From the NCBI GenBank assembly GCA_036399835.1, contig DASWMI010000192.1, forward strand, positions 35,305-99,304: 64,000 nt of DNA. Direction: 5' to 3'. Positions 60,722 through 64,000 of the stretch are shown here, one piece after another. Below the pieces are notes generated by a model that saw only the letters and a list, made by a program, of their open reading frames with translations, was not told the origin of the DNA and did no database searches. Each line of letters starts with the position of its first letter. Position 1 is the stretch's first letter. Both the position numbers and the translations under genes were made by a program. The DNA comes from DASYML01 sp036399835. Lineage in GTDB: Bacteria > Acidobacteriota > Blastocatellia > Pyrinomonadales > Pyrinomonadaceae.

Positions 60722-62809
60722 CTAATCGTTCTTCGTGTCAATCTCGAACCATTCCACGCTGATTCCGAGCCAGCGCGTATCGCTTCCGGTTTCCAGCATC
60801 CAAGGCGAGGCGGCATCCGGCAGCCCGAAGCCGAGCACGTTGCGCTCTCTCAGGAGGCTGGCCGGTAGCTCAATCGTATATGACTGTGGACCAATCCGGT
60901 TGAGAGTCAGGCTATCGAGCTGTTGCCCGTTGAGCATCACATGAACGCGTTGCTGGTCCAGTTTGCCCGGGGAGAGGAATGGACCGAGCCTGATGCGGAG
61001 CATGCTGGCGCGCGGCTCTTGAAGGCTAAAGCTGAGGGCGGCCTGGTCGCCGTTGGACCAGCGGAAAGAGGGTTCAAAGCCGCTCCATCCGTACCATAAA
61101 TATTTCTCTGCTTCAATGCTTGTCAGGTCAATCCGCGTGCCCGGAGTGTAGAGAGGGAATTTCGGCGGTGGCTCTGCCTGCTCCTCTTGCGCCATCTCGT
61201 AGGGGGTCGCGCGCCATCCCTTGCTGCGAATCGCTTCCTCTATCAAAGGGTCTTCGGTGAGATACCCGACCAGCAATCTCAAATCCGCGTCGATGGGTAT
61301 CTCAAGGTACTTAAACTGCGGCGGAATCTGGTAACGATTCTGTCCCGCCAGCATCAGCCGCTCAAGCCCCTTCTTCGTGCCCGTATAAACTGAGGTGGGA
61401 GTGTTGGCGTTAATGACGAGCGGATGCCCGACGATAAGATTGACTCGGCGCTGGACCAGATAGTCCAGCGTAGCCCTTCTTTGATGGCCCGGCCTATCGC
61501 CCCAGTATGCTCCGTGCCGCGCCACCCAGGGGTCGTTGAGGCCAAACATATCAACTGTTTTCAAACGCGAATAGTAAGGCACAGCCCCCGCGGCGGTCGT
61601 GGCAATCGTGAGTCCTGAATTATGGTCCAGCTCTTTTCCGAGCGCCTTGCCGACCCTTTGCCATCCGTCGCAGAGGCTCGACAGCTCCGGGATAGAGTTG
61701 ACTCCGTTGACGGGCGCAAACGTCAGGGCGTGATGCAGTGAGCCTGCGAGGATAAGCGCTGTCAGGGCCATCTGCATCCGTCTCATCTTGAGCTGCACAA
61801 ATATCAGCCAGCCGAAGAGTGTAAAGATTAGCGGCAGGACCGGGACCAGAAATCTAAACTCCATAAAATCTCCGCCGACAGAGATCATGTAAGCCAGCCA
61901 TAAAAGAGTCACCACCGCTGGTATGAGCAGCGCGCGATTGGGTTGGCGCAGAAGCTTCGGAGCAAAGAAGAGGAAGATAAGCGGGAAGGGAATGAGCCAG
62001 TAGGATTGTAGGAAAAGATTGAAATAGGCGATTCCGCGCAGGATGCCTGAAGCTGAGGGCGAGACCTTCGCGTAAAAGGTGTTGGGCAGAACGTTTCCGT
62101 AAAAGCTGACTTTCCAGGCGAGCCAGCCGCCGACCAGCACAGCCATCGGCAGGATGAGCGATAATAATCCGAAGAGCTTCTGCCTGCGCGCCATCTTTGA
62201 TTGAACGAGAGAGAAGAGCGCGACGGGAAGGATGACGGCGAGCAGCAAGGCCGAGTCCGGTCTGGTGAGCAGGGCAAGGCTGAGCAGGATGGATAAAGTT
62301 AAAAGCCTGTTGTTGGACCAGTCGCCTGTCTCAAGTGCGCGAGTCGTAAGATAGATGGCCGAGACGAAGAGGCATGCCTGAAGCTGCGTTTCCAGCCCGC
62401 CCGTCGCATAGCAGCTAAAAGTGTAATTCGTTCCCAGCAGGATGATGACTAGCAGGGCCGCATCTTTTGATTGATAGAGCTGGTGCGCGAGCCTGTAAGT
62501 AAAGACGAGCGAGAGAGCAAACGAGACCAGCCCGAAGAGATAGGAGAAGATGACGGGGTCGCGGCCCAGGCGTAGGGGTAGGCTCAGCAGCAGCGTCCAG
62601 GAAAAGTTTGTGTAGCCCTCTACGCGCTCTCCTTCATTCCAGACCAGCCCTTTGCCATGAGCAAACTGGTCCGCGTATCTGAAAGAGATAAAGGCATCAT
62701 CCTGTATAAATCTATCGTACCAGGCGAGCAGAATAAGGAGCGTGATAATCAGGAAGAGAACGAGCCGGAAATGTTCTCTGTAAAGCTTGAGCCATCTGGT
62801 CTGCCACAT
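60722..62809 (-). CDS. GT-C-type membrane glycosyltransferase, AftB-like
   Basis: A 695-residue integral membrane glycosyltransferase. Ten or more membrane helices cover residues 15-365, and the rest is a soluble, presumably periplasmic domain with a terminal beta-rich sugar-binding-like part (LRIRLGPFLSPGKLD; VHVMLNGQQLDS). After the first helix comes the catalytic loop DDAFISFRYADQFAHGKGL with the acidic pair of GT-C enzymes, then EGYTNFSWTLLLSLPLRLG, much as in mycobacterial AftB-like arabinofuranosyltransferases. It should move a sugar from a polyprenyl-phosphate carrier to an envelope glycan. The sugar and acceptor are unknown. ATG 62809 begins at the first helix. Confidence 0.87.
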   Translation of the reverse strand: MWQTRWLKLYREHFRLVLFLIITLLILLAWYDRFIQDDAFISFRYADQFAHGKGLVWNEGERVEGYTNFSWTLLLSLPLRLGRDPVIFSYLFGLVSFALSLVFTYRLAHQLYQSKDAALLVIILLGTNYTFSCYATGGLETQLQACLFVSAIYLTTRALETGDWSNNRLLTLSILLSLALLTRPDSALLLAVILPVALFSLVQSKMARRQKLFGLLSLILPMAVLVGGWLAWKVSFYGNVLPNTFYAKVSPSASGILRGIAYFNLFLQSYWLIPFPLIFLFFAPKLLRQPNRALLIPAVVTLLWLAYMISVGGDFMEFRFLVPVLPLIFTLFGWLIFVQLKMRRMQMALTALILAGSLHHALTFAPVNGVNSIPELSSLCDGWQRVGKALGKELDHNSGLTIATTAAGAVPYYSRLKTVDMFGLNDPWVARHGAYWGDRPGHQRRATLDYLVQRRVNLIVGHPLVINANTPTSVYTGTKKGLERLMLAGQNRYQIPPQFKYLEIPIDADLRLLVGYLTEDPLIEEAIRSKGWRATPYEMAQEEQAEPPPKFPLYTPGTRIDLTSIEAEKYLWYGWSGFEPSFRWSNGDQAALSFSLQEPRASMLRIRLGPFLSPGKLDQQRVHVMLNGQQLDSLTLNRIGPQSYTIELPASLLRERNVLGFGLPDAASPWMLETGSDTRWLGISVEWFEIDTKND

Positions 62810-62968
62810 GAAAAAGCGAGCCTCTCAACTTCATGCCGCGTGAGGCTGACCGCCGGAAAGATTTCGAGGCGTAGGTGCTGGCTTCCGGCATCAACGAACT
62901 TTTCAGGCAGCTCGCGTCCCGTTTGTCCGGTCCAGTCTCGGCCAAAACGGAAGTTGATGAAGAGAGAG

Positions 62969-63112
62969 CTATTCCGTGTTGGGGTTCTTCTCTTCTTTAA
63001 TCTCTTCGCTCTCGACATTTTGCGAGCCGGGAATCTTTGAGCCGGGCGTATCCTCTTCGCGGATTTTCTCGGTCGGACTCTCTTCAACGGGCGGGTTCAG
63101 TTGTTCGCTCAT
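62969..63112 (-). CDS. Very small acidic protein
   Basis: A 47-residue open reading frame with ATG 63112 and TAG stop at 62969-62971. It begins MSEQLNPPVEESPTEKI and ends KEEKNPNTE: no hydrophobic segments, mostly Glu, Lys, Pro and Ser. AAGGAG lies nine bases upstream of the ATG, good spacing for translation. It is between the glycosyltransferase gene and tRNA-Arg on the same strand. Function unknown; composition suggests a disordered peptide. Confidence 0.55.
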   Translation of the reverse strand: MSEQLNPPVEESPTEKIREEDTPGSKIPGSQNVESEEIKEEKNPNTE

Positions 63113-63121
63113 CTCTCTTCG

Positions 63122-63127
63122 CTCCTT
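63122..63127 (-). promoter_or_regulatory. Ribosome binding site of the 47-residue ORF
   Basis: AAGGAG on the minus strand, nine bases before ATG 63112; this site is the main support for that short gene. Confidence 0.6.
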
Positions 63128-63172
63128 CCTGGTTGCTTGCTCTTGAGGCCGAGGCTGCCTGTAAAAACAAAG

Positions 63173-63245
63173 TACCCGCGGCTGGAGTCGAACCAGCGGC
63201 CTCTTGCTCCGGAGGCAAGCGCTCTATCCACTGAGCTACGCGGGC
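63173..63245 (-). tRNA. tRNA-Arg (anticodon CCG)
   Basis: A 73-nt cloverleaf with acceptor GCCCGCG pairing with CGCGGGT (one G-U), D arm with GCTCAGTGG, anticodon loop CTCCGGA (anticodon CCG), T arm GGTTCGA, discriminator A. No CCA encoded. Confidence 0.95.
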
Positions 63246-63323
63246 GTCTGTACGGTGGAGCAAAAGATAGCATATATTCGAGGCGGCTTGCCAACCGCTA
63301 AATTAGTTGATGGAGAAGAGCGA

Positions 63324-63683
63324 ATGATTGTCGTTAACCGCGAGAGCGCATCTGTCATAGAGACGCCGCACGGCTCACAGATTAGGCCGCTGGTGGACCG
63401 CACGACCTCTCAGATAGAGCTTTGCAGCCTGGCCGAAGAGGTGCTTCCGGCGGGCGCGAAGGTCGGCAGGCATCATCACAGGCAAACGGAAGAGGTCTAT
63501 TACATCGTGCGCGGTAGAGGGTTGATGACGGTCGGCGAAGAGGTCCAGGAGGTCGGTCCGGGTGACGCCGTTTACATCCCGCGCGGGCTGTCGCATACGC
63601 TGGAAAATACGGGCGCGGAAGCCATCACGCTGTTGCTCGTCTGTGGTCCGGCCTACAGCTACGAAGATCACCACGCGGGCTGA
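63324..63683 (+). CDS. Cupin-domain protein
   Basis: A 119-residue single-domain cupin. The two cupin motifs are present: motif 1 GRHHHRQTEEVYYIVRGRG (about residues 48-66, metal-binding His and Glu), and motif 2 PGDAVYIPRGLSHTLEN (about 79-95, last metal His). Similar small cupins are epimerases, isomerases, dioxygenases or binding proteins; nothing here decides between them. Start ATG 63324 has GGAGAAGAG upstream. It is divergent from tRNA-Arg and convergent with the phosphate transporter gene. Confidence 0.85.
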   Translation: MIVVNRESASVIETPHGSQIRPLVDRTTSQIELCSLAEEVLPAGAKVGRHHHRQTEEVYYIVRGRGLMTVGEEVQEVGPGDAVYIPRGLSHTLENTGAEAITLLLVCGPAYSYEDHHAG

Positions 63684-63687
63684 AGGA

Positions 63688-64000
63688 TTACGCGCCCGCG
63701 CGCTTGTGTAAAAATTCTATGATGAAGTAGCAGAGACCGGAGATTAAAGCGGCTATCGGTATCGTCAGGACCCAGGCCCAGACGATACGCCCTGCCACGC
63801 CCCATTTGACGGCTGAGAGCCTGCGCGTCGCGCCGACGCCGACGATAGCGCCCGTGATGGTATGCGTCGTCGAGACTGGCACGCCCGAGAGCGTGACATA
63901 GGCCAGCGTCAGGGCCGCGCCCGTCTCCGCGCAAAAGCCTCCGACGGGTTTGAGCTTGGTAATCTTAGAACCCATCGTGTGCACGATACGCCAGCCACCT
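63688..64000 (-). CDS. pit: PiT-family inorganic phosphate transporter, C-terminal part
   Basis: The C-terminal 103 residues of a low-affinity PiT phosphate transporter (phosphate with a cation). The frame is open to the right edge, reading GGWRIVHTMGSKITKLKPV, then GFCAETGAALTLAYVTLSG and VPVSTTHTITGAIVGVG, the family's conserved second phosphate signature with the STTH motif. Last helix VWAWVLTIPIAALISGLCYFII is followed by a short basic tail. The N-terminal two thirds lie beyond the window. Confidence 0.93.
   Translation of the reverse strand, partial: GGWRIVHTMGSKITKLKPVGGFCAETGAALTLAYVTLSGVPVSTTHTITGAIVGVGATRRLSAVKWGVAGRIVWAWVLTIPIAALISGLCYFIIEFLHKRAGA

Overview
This is one contiguous piece of a GC-rich, Gram-negative-type bacterial chromosome. 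It is most likely from the Acidobacteriota, probably class Blastocatellia. This is inferred from family content, not from a marker gene: Oar-type TonB receptors with an N-terminal carboxypeptidase-regulatory domain, many proteins starting with a CPTC...FC..DG zinc knuckle, FHA and PEGA Ser/Thr kinases, and DUF4097 and DUF4440 proteins. No prophage, insertion sequence, integrase, CRISPR array or rRNA operon was seen. Two tRNAs are present, Lys(CTT) and Arg(CCG). Genes are dense, and several groups are translationally coupled.

Layout. 1-8.6 kb: two Oar-like outer-membrane receptors flank an exported D-aminoacylase-type amidohydrolase and end at a strong bidirectional terminator. 8.7-15.1 kb (minus strand): a glycolate-oxidase-like locus in which GlcD and GlcE are fused in one 956-residue protein, then gamma-glutamyltranspeptidase, then GlcF. 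15.2-22.9 kb: a frameshifted small membrane protein, a YtcJ-like amidohydrolase, a YitT-family protein, a GltS glutamate/Na+ symporter, a class-A-beta-lactamase-like hydrolase, a phytanoyl-CoA-dioxygenase-like enzyme and an MscS channel. 23-25.7 kb (minus): a zinc-ribbon/DUF4097 protein, an NTF2-like secreted protein and a zinc-knuckle membrane protein. 26-30.4 kb: an ECF sigma factor coupled to a large zinc-finger/FecR/DUF3352-like protein, then two related lipoproteins. 30.5-34.9 kb: a tightly overlapping ABC-2 exporter operon. 35.1-38.8 kb: a LytS/LytTR two-component pair, an HExxH secreted protein and a Fis-type DNA-binding protein. 41.4-50.9 kb: an envelope cluster of a DUF1175 lipoprotein, an alpha-2-macroglobulin with intact thioester, a polytopic membrane protein, and a 931-residue protein joining a penicillin-binding transpeptidase domain, a SpoIID domain and a gluzincin-like domain. 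51-57.2 kb (minus): two Ser/Thr kinases bracketing an array of zinc-knuckle membrane proteins. 57.4-64 kb: MscL with a zinc ribbon, a VanY-type carboxypeptidase, citrate synthase, a GT-C glycosyltransferase, a 47-residue ORF, a cupin and the end of a PiT phosphate transporter.

The most unusual gene-level items are the transpeptidase-SpoIID-gluzincin fusion beside the macroglobulin, the kinase/zinc-knuckle array (C-x2-C then C-x2-D, an acid in place of the fourth Cys), and the ECF/FecR/DUF3352 module. The most unusual DNA-level item is the 7-bp palindrome TGGWCCA. It occurs about 70 times by eye in both coding and intergenic DNA, where about 8 are expected from composition, much like a highly iterated palindrome. 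Several intergenic inverted repeats were also found.
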